Positions 1 to 9,370 are shown, numbered from the stretch's first letter. The stretch is 64,000 nt of DNA from an uncultured Campylobacter sp. (GCF_937980635.1 NZ_CALJPG010000024.1:80343-144342), one strand, 5' to 3'. Numbers and translations are program-made. The notes: a model not told the origin generated them from the sequence alone.

Positions 1-984
1 TGTCTTAGTATCTTTTATTATCCGGCGCCTGTGCCGATAAAATTTGCAAATTTATTCTCGATCGTTTACGTGGTGCTTTGGGCATGGCTCATTATCGAAA
101 TTATCGATGGTTACGGTATTGTCGTGCTTGGAAACATCACGAAAAAAGGCGTCAGAAAAGATATCATAAATCTGGTTGTTAAAATTCTATACGTCATCGT
201 AATCATCATCGCCGTGCTTTTGGTGCTAAAGCGTCTAGGCTTTGACATCTCGGCGCTTATGGCATCTCTTGGAATCGGCGGACTCGCGATCGCGTTTGCG
301 ACTAAGGACATCATCGCGAATTTCTTCTCATCCGTGATGCTATTATTTGATAATTCATTCTCGCAAGGAGACTGGGTCGTATTAGGCGACATAGAAGGAA
401 ACGTCGTAGAAACAGGCTTTAGAAAGACAACAATCAGAACCTTTGACAATGCTCTTGTTTTTGTGCCGAATTCCAACATAATGGCGCAAAATATCAAAAA
501 CTGGAGCCGCAGGAAGGTAGGGCGGAATTTAAAACTTACCGTGGGCGTCGAATACGGCGCGAGCACGGCTCAACTGCGAAAGTGCGTAAATGACATCAAA
601 GAGATGCTAAAATCTCACCCGGGCATCGCTCAGTCCGCCGATACAGCATTAAATTCTAAAGATTTTCGTATGCGCTATAGACAAAATATGGTCTCTATCG
701 ACGATTTAGCAGGCTATAAAAGCACTATGTTCGTGGCGTTAGATAGCTTTGGCGATTCGTCCATTAATATTTTAGTTTACTGCTTTACAAAAACCGTAAT
801 ATGGGCAAATTTCATCCAAACTAAAGAGGATGTTTTATTTAAAATAATGGAGATCGTGGAGCAAAACGGACTATCGTTTGCCTTCCCATCGCAGAGCGTT
901 TATATCGAAAATATCCCGGAAATAGCAAGCGAATGCGTAAAATCAAAAGTAAATTCCAACGACAAAGGAGAGCAAAATGGCTGA
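1..984 (+). CDS. MscS-family mechanosensitive ion channel, 5'-truncated by window edge
   Basis: The frame is open from base 1, so the true start lies upstream; the GTG at 31 is only the first internal candidate. The visible part has two hydrophobic helices, then the glycine/alanine-rich pore helix (a segment reading MASLGIGGLAIAFATKD) and the MscS beta domain (motifs QGDWV and VPNSN). A cytoplasmic alpha/beta domain follows. Proteins of this family sit in the inner membrane and release solutes on hypo-osmotic shock. The stop overlaps the start of the next small acidic gene by 8 bases, so the two are probably translated from one transcript. The family is clear; which paralogue it is cannot be decided. 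Confidence 0.9.
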   Translation, partial: CLSIFYYPAPVPIKFANLFSIVYVVLWAWLIIEIIDGYGIVVLGNITKKGVRKDIINLVVKILYVIVIIIAVLLVLKRLGFDISALMASLGIGGLAIAFATKDIIANFFSSVMLLFDNSFSQGDWVVLGDIEGNVVETGFRKTTIRTFDNALVFVPNSNIMAQNIKNWSRRKVGRNLKLTVGVEYGASTAQLRKCVNDIKEMLKSHPGIAQSADTALNSKDFRMRYRQNMVSIDDLAGYKSTMFVALDSFGDSSINILVYCFTKTVIWANFIQTKEDVLFKIMEIVEQNGLSFAFPSQSVYIENIPEIASECVKSKVNSNDKGEQNG

Positions 985-1150
985 TTTCGATGATTTCGAA
1001 GACGAAGAGTTCGATGAGGACGAATACGAGGACGATGATTTAATCGGAGGCGACGAGAGTTACAACTACAACTACGACGAGGATGATTACAGCTACGAAG
1101 ACGACGACGGTTTCAACGATTATAGCGATTTGGATAGCGAGGATTATTAG
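977..1150 (+). CDS. 57-residue extremely acidic microprotein
   Basis: ATG at 977, TAG at 1148-1150. A good ribosome binding site (AAAGGAG) lies just upstream inside the mscS gene, and the start overlaps the mscS stop. By my count 30 of 57 residues are Asp or Glu, 12 are Phe or Tyr, and there is no Lys, Arg or His. There is no signal peptide or membrane segment. Such a composition implies a disordered polyanion that could bind cations or a basic partner, but no function can be assigned. The next gene starts 3 bases after its stop, so mscS, this gene and the SOD look like one transcript. It could be an unrecognised member of a small acidic family. Confidence 0.7.
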   Translation: MADFDDFEDEEFDEDEYEDDDLIGGDESYNYNYDEDDYSYEDDDGFNDYSDLDSEDY

Positions 1151-1152
1151 TA

Positions 1153-1884
1153 GTGTTTAGATCCAGGGCGCTGCCTTTCGATCCGCGCGCGAATAAAATC
1201 GCTAGCTTGCAAAGCTTGAAATTCCACCACGGCGGGCTTTGCGAGAACTACATCTCCACCCTAAATCGAGACATAGCGGACACGCCGATACAAAACGCGG
1301 ATCTTTTTACGATCATCACGCAGTCTTTCAGGGAGGCGCGCGGCGAGGAGTGCGAGTTTTCGCAAATTTCAAAGCTTTATCAAATTTGCCTAGGTTTTAG
1401 CCGTATTTTTAACAATGCCTCTGAAATTTACAACCACGATTTTTACTTCGATTGTATCGCACAGCCAAGCGAGCCTAGCGGCGAGCTGGAGGACGCTTTA
1501 GCGCAGGCTTTCGGCGGGATGGAAAATTTTAAAAGCGAGTTTTTAAAACGCGCGCTGGGGTTTTTTGGCAGCGGCTGGTGCTGGCTCGTGTGCGATGAGC
1601 GCGGCGCAAATTTAGAAATCATCACGACGCAAAATGCGGACACGCCGATCGTGCATGGTAAAATTCCACTTTTAGCCTGCGATCTTTGGGAGCACGCCTA
1701 CTACATAGACTATCAAAATGCGCGCAAATCCTACGTGGAGAGCTTCTTGCGTTTTGCGGATTTCGACTTCGCAAGCGACGCCTATTCGTGGGCGAAAAAG
1801 CAAGGACTTAGCTCCGTGAAGCTCTACATCGGCGAGCTTCATCCAGCCGCATCTTCGCGCTGCGATTGCGGCTGCTGCGGGTAG
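1153..1884 (+). CDS. Divergent Fe/Mn superoxide dismutase with Cys-rich tail
   Basis: Cytoplasmic enzyme family that dismutates superoxide. The four expected metal ligands are present: His25, His95, Asp177 and His181 (motifs IYNHDFYFDC and CDLWEHAYYIDY). Two active-site features differ from normal SodB. The FHYGKHH segment reads FHHGGLC, so the conserved second-shell histidine pair is lost, and the Gln of NNAAQ is Glu91. The C-terminus carries an added CDCGCCG tail. GTG at 1153 is the only sensible start, 3 bases after the preceding acidic gene, so translation may be coupled. The substitutions make altered activity plausible; it may not be the main SOD of the cell. Confidence 0.8.
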   Translation: MFRSRALPFDPRANKIASLQSLKFHHGGLCENYISTLNRDIADTPIQNADLFTIITQSFREARGEECEFSQISKLYQICLGFSRIFNNASEIYNHDFYFDCIAQPSEPSGELEDALAQAFGGMENFKSEFLKRALGFFGSGWCWLVCDERGANLEIITTQNADTPIVHGKIPLLACDLWEHAYYIDYQNARKSYVESFLRFADFDFASDAYSWAKKQGLSSVKLYIGELHPAASSRCDCGCCG

Positions 1885-3245
1885 ATTTGGGCTTTTGCCG
1901 CGCAGCCTTTAGTGCTGTGAAATTTCTAGGCTTGCTATCTCGTCGTGTGCTAAATTTATAAACATTTTTCGCCTTTTGACGCCCGTTATTTTACCTTGAG
2001 AATACTGTGCCGCGTAGCCCGTGGCGTCACAAGACCTTAAGGCTTGCTGTCTCGTCATATAAAATTTACGTGGATTTTGATCTTGAGCTCATTTGGCGTC
2101 TGCGGATTAAAATTTAAGATTTTTAATTTGAAGTTTATTTGACTATAGTTCACCGCTCGTTACGCGCCAAATTCCGAATGTTTCTCCTTTTCAGCGCTTA
2201 TATCTTGTGCGCAAATACCGCGTTACACAGACCTTATGTGAAATTTCGCTTATCTAGCTCTGCTTTCTTAAAATTTCCACTGCCCGCGTATTGAAATTTA
2301 ACGCTACGAGCGAGTATCTTGCAAAATTTTAAAGTTGCAAATAAGCCCATGAAATTTTCATACCGAAATAAGCAGCGCATTCTTTGCTTCCGTAATTATA
2401 TAGGGAGACGCTCTCTGCCTCCCTGCCTTGTTCACCCATGCCCTATTCGTAAAATTTTGTTTAGTAAAGCGGTCGGCAAATTTTATATATCAGCCAGCTA
2501 AAATTTTGCTGCGCCAAAGGCGGGGTGCGGCGGGTTTAAAATTTACGCCCGAATAGCACAGCTTGCGGCTTGCGGGCTAAATTTAACGGAAATCGATCGT
2601 CGAATTTATCCTTTCGGCGGTTAAAATTTTAGCGCCGTTTCAGCTTGAAATTCTGCTTTAAATTTTAAAATTTGTGCCGCGCCAAAGTTAGCTCGTCATG
2701 CTGAAAAAAGGAGCCGTATCGAAAGCCAAGTTATGCCACGCCGGACGCACCCGCACACTACGTGCGCCAAAATATGGCACGGAATTTTAGCCACATCAGC
2801 TTAAATCGTGCGACGAGCTGCGCTGCACGAGACCTCGTTAATTAAAGCGCCGAGCAGTATCGCGCCGTGTAAAGCCGCTCGGCGTAGAATTTTACTCGTT
2901 TAAACGCAGCACGCCGCTCTACAAATACAAAGCCACATCATTTAAAGACAGCATTTGACGGCGCGGTATGTATAAGCCGAAAACAAAAGCGCAAGGCTGC
3001 GCTCGATTGAAATTTTAAGCTGCACTTCAAAAATAAAGCCATGCTCGCTCGAAGCGCAAAGTCGTGTCTGTTTAAAGTGCGGAGCCGCGTCCTAATCAAA
3101 ATTTGTCCGAGACGTAAGCCACGCTCAATCAAAACAAAAAATCCCGCTCGCTTAAAGCATGAAGCCGTAAGTACTGAAAACGCGAAGCTGCAGCCGCCGA
3201 AAACTCAAAGTCGCGTCTGCTTAAAATTTTAAAATTTAGCCCGCT
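1885..3245. other. 1.36 kb spacer rich in AAATTT and degenerate repeats
   Basis: No convincing gene on either strand. Two related segments start at about 1927 and 2039 (both contain GGCTTGCT, then TCTCGTC, then an AAATTTA). From about 2869 to 3225 a degenerate phrase of the form AAAGYCRYGYYYGYTTAAA recurs about ten times. Looks like decayed or repeat-expanded DNA. Confidence 0.5.
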
Positions 3246-4457
3246 TTACTCCCTTGCTAGCCCGTTTTTATCGGATTTGTCGCTGATTAGTTTGCCGCTT
3301 TCGTCGTATTTTTTGGCGCGCACGAGCCTGCCGCGCTCAAACTCGCCCTCGGCTTCGAGCTTGCCGTCTGCGTAGTAGTGCTTCGCCGTGCCCGTCTCCA
3401 GGCCATCCTTGAACGTAACTCTAGCCTTGAGCGCGCCGTTTTCGTGGTATGTTTCGTATAGCCCGTGTTTGCGCCCGTCTCTGAACATTACCTTCGCCGC
3501 AAGCGCGCCGCTTGCGTAGTACTGCTTACTCGTGCCCGTTTGTCTGTCGCGCTTAAACTCGTATTCGCCCTGCAGCGCGCCGCCTTCGTAGTATTCGCGC
3601 ACGGCGCCGTCGCGCTCGCCGTCTTTAAAATTTTCGACTACGCGCGTCTTGCCGTCTTCGTAAAACAACTTCCAAACGCCCTGTTTGCGGTCATCCTTGT
3701 ATGCGCCGGTCTGCCTTAGCGCGCCGTTTGCGTGATACCATCTCTCTACACCTTGCCGCTTGCCCCCTTTGTAGCTTCGCTCCCCGCGCACTTTGCCACT
3801 TTTGTAATAATCCACGTCCTTGCCATTTCGCAGCCCGCCCTTATACGTATGGCGCGCGCTTACTTCGCCGCTTTCGTAGTAGTCGGTGAAAACGCCCTCG
3901 CGCCTATCCGCTTTATACGTGCCCTGCTGCTTTAGCTTGCCGCTTCCTTGATAATACAGCTTGTAAAAGCCCTCGCGCTTGCCGGCTTTGTATTCGCTCT
4001 GCGACTTTAGCTCGCCGCCGTCTGCGTAGTAGCTCTTTGCGACGCCGTCGTACAGGCCGTTTTTTAGCGGATATTCGTTTGAGGGCTTATCTCTGCCGTC
4101 AAAGTAATCGCGCTGAAGCACCGCAGTGCCGTCCTTTACGTCGATCTCGCGGATAAGCGTCGGCGGCAACGGCTTTGCTCTGGGGTAGACGACGCCCATA
4201 AAATTTACGTCGTAGAGATCCTCGGCGCTATAGTGCAGCACCTTGAGCGTCCCGCTATAGGGCTTGTCCGCTACGAAATACAGACCGTTTTTCAGGACCG
4301 GCTCGGGCTGCATTACGATTTTTGGCTCCAGAGCTTGCGCGCCTAGCGCCAAAAACGGAAGCAGAAGCAGGAACTTTAATGCGCTTGGAAAGCTAAAATT
4401 TCGCATTAAATTTAAGCCCAAATTGAGCGAATTTTGCGCGGCTTTGCGGGTTTTCAT
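3246..4457 (-). CDS. Exported MORN-repeat protein (YwqK-like)
   Basis: A 403-residue protein with an N-terminal signal peptide (hydrophobic LLLLPFLALG, cleavage after AQA near residue 42). An alternative start at Met18 would give a more usual signal length. From about residue 130 it consists of roughly ten 23-residue repeats of the pattern YKxGxRxGxxxxYYxSGxL, the variant MORN repeat found in YwqK-type proteins. These are often annotated as antitoxins, but a signal peptide argues for a periplasmic or surface scaffold role here. The start has a GGAAG ribosome site. It stands alone between long spacers. Function unknown beyond the repeat architecture. Confidence 0.8.
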   Translation of the reverse strand: MKTRKAAQNSLNLGLNLMRNFSFPSALKFLLLLPFLALGAQALEPKIVMQPEPVLKNGLYFVADKPYSGTLKVLHYSAEDLYDVNFMGVVYPRAKPLPPTLIREIDVKDGTAVLQRDYFDGRDKPSNEYPLKNGLYDGVAKSYYADGGELKSQSEYKAGKREGFYKLYYQGSGKLKQQGTYKADRREGVFTDYYESGEVSARHTYKGGLRNGKDVDYYKSGKVRGERSYKGGKRQGVERWYHANGALRQTGAYKDDRKQGVWKLFYEDGKTRVVENFKDGERDGAVREYYEGGALQGEYEFKRDRQTGTSKQYYASGALAAKVMFRDGRKHGLYETYHENGALKARVTFKDGLETGTAKHYYADGKLEAEGEFERGRLVRAKKYDESGKLISDKSDKNGLARE

Positions 4458-4929
4458 ATTTGCTTCCTTCGGCTCGGTTAAATTTAGAGAATTTTAAAAT
4501 TTGAAGCTAAATTTTAGATAAATCCTCGCGGAGTTTGGGCTGCGGATTTGGTTTTGGGCGCTGGCGGATTAGCAAGTGCTTAGGGATTTGGCGGGCGCTT
4601 TGGACGACGATCGTTAAATTTAGCGGCAATTTTACGGCGCGATTTTATCTGCCGGCGGCGTAAGACGTGCCACACACGCGGGTATGGTTCTCATCTTTGA
4701 ATTAAATTTTATCTCTACTGTAATTCGGGCGACTTGGAATTTTAAATTTAGCGCTTGCCGTAAGATGCGCGTAAGGCTGGCTAAATTTAAGCGGATAAAT
4801 TTTACCGCTTGCGACTTGATTGTGTAAATTTTATTTGAATTTCACTTTTTTGCTAGGCGCGGTTAAATTTAACTCGGCACGCAAGCTGTGCCTGCAAGCT
4901 TATCGCGCGCTGTTTAACGGAGCTGAACG
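4458..4929. other. Spacer, nothing recognised
   Basis: About 470 bases with many TAAATTT motifs. It should contain the promoter of the MORN-repeat gene on the minus strand. No open frame or structured RNA recognised. Confidence 0.4.
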
Positions 4930-5442
4930 CTAAATTTCGGCGTACTTCAATACATCTGCGACGATCGTCCACTCGCGCACTAGCTTTTCAAAGCTAAAAT
5001 TTGCATTCACAGGGCTCGTGGACGGCAGCTTGACGGGCTCTTTACCCGTTGCGTTTAAAATTTGAGTTTTTAGGTATTTTTCGCAGATTTCATGCGCCTT
5101 GCCGCCGTTTGCGAATACCTGCGCGATACGCGCGCCACTAAAGATCGGCTTTAAATTTGCAGGCACGACGGCGGTCATTTTGGCGTCACTCGAGCCCTTT
5201 GTTTCGCAGCAGATCGCAGCGTCGTAGATGGCGATGCCGCGGGCGAGCAGGAATTTTATCTTTTCCTCCGTGCTCGCAGGCGGCGGCGCGTTTAAAATTT
5301 GAGCTAGCACCCGCCAGAAGCGATTTTGCGGATTTGCGTAGTAAAAGCCCAGCTTGCGAGAGGGGGCGGAGGGGAAGGAGCCGAGGATTAAAATTTTAGA
5401 ATTCTCATCGAAAATCGGCTTAAAAGGGTGGGTTTGGCTCAT
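4930..5442 (-). CDS. DNA-deoxyinosine (hypoxanthine) glycosylase, UDG superfamily
   Basis: A 170-residue protein of the uracil-DNA glycosylase fold. Typical motifs are an N-terminal LGSFPS segment, FYYANPQNRFW (pocket that holds the base) and the late motif LPSTSPVNA. This combination is characteristic of the hypoxanthine-DNA glycosylase group, which removes deaminated adenine. It would act in base excision repair in the cytoplasm. Its ATG overlaps the TGA of a short upstream open fragment (ATGA overlap), suggesting it once followed another gene in an operon. A G:T/U mismatch-specific specificity cannot be excluded. Confidence 0.8.
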   Translation of the reverse strand: MSQTHPFKPIFDENSKILILGSFPSAPSRKLGFYYANPQNRFWRVLAQILNAPPPASTEEKIKFLLARGIAIYDAAICCETKGSSDAKMTAVVPANLKPIFSGARIAQVFANGGKAHEICEKYLKTQILNATGKEPVKLPSTSPVNANFSFEKLVREWTIVADVLKYAEI

Positions 5443-5575
5443 TTTACGCCCGCTTTGTATTCGCCGAAAACGCCCGTCGGAGCGCCATAAAATTTATATT
5501 TCATTTTCGCTTTATCTCTCGTAAATTTCGCAATTTCGCCCGCGAAGTAGCTTGGAGCTGAAATTGTGCGGCGGC
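5439..5575 (-). pseudogene. C-terminal remnant of an unidentified gene upstream of the glycosylase
   Basis: An open frame of about 45 codons without a good start, ending in ...GVFGEYKAGVK and a TGA that overlaps the ATG of the glycosylase gene. The overlap geometry is typical of genuine operon junctions, so this is probably the surviving tail of a gene whose front has decayed. Product not recognised. A 21-codon gene starting at its internal ATG is the alternative. Confidence 0.3.
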
Positions 5576-5797
5576 AAAGATTTTAGCGCACTCGCTGTAT
5601 AGCGGCGTGCAGTAAAAATTTTGATCAGCCCGCCTCGGCGCGCGATTTGGGTCTAAATTTCAACTTTTTAAACCACAAAATAGAGCTTTCGCAGCCGAAT
5701 TTAACGTCTCGCAGCGGCAAAATTTTAACCCTCGCGGCAGTTAAATTCCGCCTGCCGCCACAAGCTGCCGCCGCAATCGCCTCTGAACCGCTGCGCG
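5576..5797. other. Spacer, nothing recognised
   Basis: Spacer downstream of moeA (minus strand) with repeated AAATTT/AAATTTT motifs. No gene seen. Confidence 0.4.
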
Positions 5798-7009
5798 CTA
5801 AATTTTAGGTACCGAGATTACGCGCACGAGTTCGCCTTTTTTGAGCTCTTTGACCTCTAGCGGCGCGACGAGCAGGACGCTATCGTCGTCTAAATTGTTC
5901 AAAATCGCGCTGGAGCCCTGCTTTTTGCTTTGTAGGCTAACAAAAAGCCGCCCGTCTCTGTTTTGCAAGACGGCGGGCATAAACTCCATCCACGGCGTCT
6001 TTTTTACGTAGTCGTGATCTAGGATCGCGCTAAATTCCGTATTTTCGCGCATGCCGAAAGATCTTTGCAAATATACGCGCAGAAACAAAATGCACGTAAT
6101 GAGCGCCGAGAGCGGGAAGCCCGGGAATGCGAAGATATATTTTTCGCCGGTTTTGGCTACGCGCACGTGGCGGCCAGGTTTGATCGCTGCACCTTTTACG
6201 ATTAGCTCAAATTTTGATTGCAGCGTGCTTTGCACGAAGTCGTAGTCTCCGACGCTCACTCCGCCGCTGGTTAGAAGTATATCTGCGCTCTGTAAAGCCG
6301 ATAAGATCGCGCCTTCTAGCTCTTTTTCGTCGTCGCGCGCGATCGGCATTATCATCGCTTCGCAGCCCAGCTGCGTTACTAAATTTGCAAGCGCGATGTG
6401 GTTGGAGCTGTAAATTTGAGCGTCATTTTCGAGCTTTTCGCCCAGATCCTTGATCTCGCTGCCAGTGGCTAGGATCGCTACTTTTGGGCGGACGAATACG
6501 CTTATGTGAAATAGACCAAGCTCCGCTAGCAGCGCGATCTGCGAAAAGCCGAGCTTCGTGCCGCCACGAAGTAAAAGCTCGCCCTCGCGGTAGCTCTCGC
6601 CCGCCGCGCGCACGGCAAAGCCCGCAGGAACGGGCTTTGTGACGACGATCTCGCTGCCTTGTACCTGCACGTTTTCGATCGGCAGAAGCGTGTCGCTACC
6701 CTCGCACATGAGCCCGCCCGTGAAGGTTTTGACGCACTCGCCCGCCTTTGCCGCGGCGCTAGGCATCTTGCCCGCAGGCGTCGTGCCGACGATCTTAAAT
6801 TTCGCCCTCTCTCTTAGATCCGCGCCCTTTAGCGCGTAGCCGTCCATCGCGGCGGTCGGGCGGCGCGGAGTGCTAAAAGGCGCCGCGACGTCGCTTGCTA
6901 AAATACGCCCTAGCGCCTGCGTGATCGCGACTTTTTCGATGCGCGAGGACTTTTGCACCGTGCTTGCGAAGCGCTCCATCGCGCTTTCAAATTTTTCAAA
7001 TTCCATCAT
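5798..7009 (-). CDS. moeA: Molybdopterin molybdotransferase MoeA
   Basis: Inserts molybdate into adenylylated molybdopterin in molybdenum cofactor synthesis. 403 residues, normal family length. Recognisable motifs are PTAAMDGYA near residue 51, LATGSE, GGVSVGDYDFV in the MPT-binding domain, KPGRHV, and FPGFPLSA where many homologues have PGNP. Its ATG overlaps the TGA of the upstream MFS gene (ATGA), and a strong AGGAGG site lies in the end of that gene, so the pair is translationally coupled. The first of two adjacent ATGs is used here; the second is equally possible. Campylobacter uses the cofactor in several anaerobic reductases. Confidence 0.95.
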   Translation of the reverse strand: MMEFEKFESAMERFASTVQKSSRIEKVAITQALGRILASDVAAPFSTPRRPTAAMDGYALKGADLRERAKFKIVGTTPAGKMPSAAAKAGECVKTFTGGLMCEGSDTLLPIENVQVQGSEIVVTKPVPAGFAVRAAGESYREGELLLRGGTKLGFSQIALLAELGLFHISVFVRPKVAILATGSEIKDLGEKLENDAQIYSSNHIALANLVTQLGCEAMIMPIARDDEKELEGAILSALQSADILLTSGGVSVGDYDFVQSTLQSKFELIVKGAAIKPGRHVRVAKTGEKYIFAFPGFPLSALITCILFLRVYLQRSFGMRENTEFSAILDHDYVKKTPWMEFMPAVLQNRDGRLFVSLQSKKQGSSAILNNLDDDSVLLVAPLEVKELKKGELVRVISVPKI

Positions 7010-8319
7010 TTGCCTCCTACGATTTTATAAATTTGATCTTCATTTATCAATTTCGAGTTAAATTTCACAACGAGTTCGCCATCGGTCTCGTAAATTTCAA
7101 TAATGCCCTTTACGCCCTGTAGTCCGGAAAAATCGCCGCCTTTAGGAAAGTATAAATTCTTAAAAAGTTTTGGATCGCTCAGCCTAGAAAGTAGCACAAG
7201 CCAGATCACACCCAAAACCGCGACGCCAATGCCTAGCGCTTCAATGCCGATTTTGCCAAAAAGTGCGCCGCCGCATAGCCCGCCCAAAAAACTGCCAAAA
7301 AATCCGAACGAATTAAAAATCCCAAGTGCGGCGCCTTTTTGAGCGACTTTGGCAAATTTGGACGCAAGGCTTTGCATAATGGGTTCATGCGCGTTAAATC
7401 CCACGAAAAAGAGCATCACGCCCACCACGAAAGCGCTCGCTCCGCTAGCAAACGCAAAAATCAAATACGAAGCGATGAAAAAGCAAATGCCGATAAGTAG
7501 AATTTGCTTAGCTAGCGCGCGCTTTTCACCTAAAGCACCGCTCGCGCCCATCGCAGTAAAGCCAAAGACCGCGCCTAGAGCATAAATTTTAGTCAAATCA
7601 CTTTTGGAAAGTCCGAATTTTTGCACGAGCAAAATTGGAATTAGAAAAAACGCTGCCGTCATGAAAGCTTTTTGAAAAAAATTCGTTAAATTCATAAGCA
7701 TTAAATTTTTGTCACTCAAAAGTGAGCCGAGCGGGACCTTTTGGCGCAGGGAGCGGATATGCGGTTCGGTAGGTACTACGAAAAAAAGCAGCACCAAACA
7801 TAAAAGCGTAAGCGCCGAACTTAGATGAAATAGGCTGGCAAGTCCAAATTTGGCGCTTAAAAGCGGACTTAAAATCATTGCTACGCCAAAGCTCACGCCT
7901 ATCATCGCGCCCATTACAGCCATCGCCTTGCCGCGCTCTTCCTCTCGCGTAAAATCGCTAATTAGTGCGGTAGCTACGGCTCCTACAGCACCGCAGCCTT
8001 GCAAAAAGCGCCCAAAAATCATCGTATAAATGCTCTCGCTCGCCGCGCAAACGCAAGCGCCCACGATAAAAAGCGCCAGCCCTATCGCAAGGGTTTTCTT
8101 GCGCCCGATCTTGTCGCTTAGCACTCCAAATGGCGTTTGCAAAATCACTTGCATAATCGCGTAAATTCCAAAAAGTAGCCCCACTAGGCTTTCGTTTGCG
8201 CCGTGCAAGCTCAATGCGTACAGGCTAAGCACGGGCAGTAAAATAAATAATCCAAAAAACCTCGTAGCGATGATAAAACTAAGCGGAAGGACGCTTTTTA
8301 GCATAATCTTAGACCTCAA
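7006..8319 (-). CDS. MFS transporter with C-terminal YAM-like domain (YajR type)
   Basis: A 437-residue inner-membrane transporter with about 12 helices and MFS motif A (GVLSDKIGRKK) between helices 2 and 3. After the last helix, about residues 378-437 form a soluble alpha/beta tail (FPKGGDFSGLQGVKGIIEIY). This matches the ferredoxin-like YAM domain of E. coli YajR. Substrate unknown; proton-coupled efflux is the family expectation. It lies directly upstream of and overlapping moeA, divergent from rdgB across a short spacer. A link to molybdenum metabolism is possible but only suggested by position. Confidence 0.88.
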   Translation of the reverse strand: MRSKIMLKSVLPLSFIIATRFFGLFILLPVLSLYALSLHGANESLVGLLFGIYAIMQVILQTPFGVLSDKIGRKKTLAIGLALFIVGACVCAASESIYTMIFGRFLQGCGAVGAVATALISDFTREEERGKAMAVMGAMIGVSFGVAMILSPLLSAKFGLASLFHLSSALTLLCLVLLFFVVPTEPHIRSLRQKVPLGSLLSDKNLMLMNLTNFFQKAFMTAAFFLIPILLVQKFGLSKSDLTKIYALGAVFGFTAMGASGALGEKRALAKQILLIGICFFIASYLIFAFASGASAFVVGVMLFFVGFNAHEPIMQSLASKFAKVAQKGAALGIFNSFGFFGSFLGGLCGGALFGKIGIEALGIGVAVLGVIWLVLLSRLSDPKLFKNLYFPKGGDFSGLQGVKGIIEIYETDGELVVKFNSKLINEDQIYKIVGGK

Positions 8320-8409
8320 ATAATATGAAATTTGCGCCGATTATAGCCAAAAATCGTAACGAATTCTTTGATTTTGGGTAAAATGGCGGCTTAAATTTAA
8401 GGAGCGAGG

Positions 8410-9039
8410 ATGAAAATTTTACTTGCGACGAGTAATAAAAATAAAGTAAAAGAGATAAAAGAATTTTTCACGGAATACGACGTGTGTGCGCTCGGCGAGG
8501 TGCTCGATCCTTTTGAGATCGACGAGTGCGGCACGAGCTTTAAAGAAAACGCGCTTATTAAAGTTCGCGCAGTGCACGAGGCGCTAAAAAGTAAAAATTT
8601 GCAGAGCGAATTTTTCGTGCTAAGTGATGATAGTGGTATCTGCGTGGATGCATTAAGCGGGGCTCCGGGGATATTTTCGGCGCGCTTTAGCGGAGCGGGT
8701 GCAACGGATGCGAGCAATCGCGAGAAATTAGCAAGCGAGCTGAGGGCTTTAAATTTAGACTCCTCATCCGCGCATTACACCGCAGCGATCGCGCTAAAAT
8801 GCGATTTGGGCGAGTTTTGCACGCATGGCTTTATGCATGGCACGGCGATAACGCAGCAGCGCGGGCAAAACGGATTTGGATATGATTTTATGTTTATTCC
8901 GCGCGGATTTGACCGCACGATTGGGGAGCTGCCCGCTGCGGTGAAATTTAAAATTTCACACCGCACGAAGGGGTTGGCGCTGATGCGAATTTTGTTGAAA
9001 AATTTAGAAAAACAGATGAGACTTGCTAAATTTCATTAA
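8410..9039 (+). CDS. rdgB: RdgB/HAM1 non-canonical purine NTP pyrophosphatase
   Basis: Hydrolyses dITP, ITP and XTP to monophosphates so that deaminated purines are not built into DNA. 209 residues with the family signatures: N-terminal LLATSNKNKVKE, the GTSFKENALIKV segment, SDDSGICVDALSGAPGI and the late SHRTKGL motif. AAGGAG lies 8 bases before the ATG. It is functionally complementary to the deoxyinosine glycosylase 3 kb away, as both limit inosine in DNA. A monocistronic gene with a tRNA cluster downstream. Confidence 0.95.
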   Translation: MKILLATSNKNKVKEIKEFFTEYDVCALGEVLDPFEIDECGTSFKENALIKVRAVHEALKSKNLQSEFFVLSDDSGICVDALSGAPGIFSARFSGAGATDASNREKLASELRALNLDSSSAHYTAAIALKCDLGEFCTHGFMHGTAITQQRGQNGFGYDFMFIPRGFDRTIGELPAAVKFKISHRTKGLALMRILLKNLEKQMRLAKFH

Positions 9040-9078
9040 ATTTAAAGTCGCAAAAAGCGGAATTTAAGAAAAAATATA

Positions 9079-9084
9079 TATAAT
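9079..9084 (+). promoter_or_regulatory. -10 element for the tRNA cluster
   Basis: Perfect TATAAT about 30 bases before tRNA-Pro, in an AT-rich stretch as usual for Campylobacter sigma-70 promoters. It probably drives the whole six-tRNA cluster. Confidence 0.55.
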
Positions 9085-9113
9085 ACGCTTTTCATTCAAT
9101 CCACGAAAATCTT

Positions 9114-9190
<77 letters not shown>

Positions 9191-9194
9191 TTGT

Positions 9195-9272
9195 GGTGAG
9201 TTTAGCTCAGTCGGTTAGAGCATCAGATTGTGGTCCTGAGGGTCGTGGGTTCGATTCCCACAACTCACCCCA
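9195..9272 (+). tRNA. tRNA-His (GTG)
   Basis: Anticodon GTG. The extra G at position -1 (9195) pairs with discriminator C73, as required for tRNA-His. Acceptor GTGAGTT with AACTCAC, CCA encoded. Confidence 0.95.
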
Positions 9273-9278
9273 CTTTAT

Positions 9279-9355
9279 GCGCTCGTAGCTCAATTGGATA
9301 GAGCAACAGACTTCGGATCTGTAGGTTGAAGGTTCGACTCCTTTCGAGCGTACCA
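9279..9355 (+). tRNA. tRNA-Arg (TCG)
   Basis: Anticodon loop CTTCGGA, closed by ACAGA/TCTGT. CCA encoded. Reads CGN arginine codons. Confidence 0.95.
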
Positions 9356-9370
9356 CTGATTTGATATTTT

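Noticed and set aside
3246..4457. Antitoxin role for the MORN-repeat protein
   Set aside because: Only the repeat type suggests it; the signal peptide and the lack of a toxin gene argue against.
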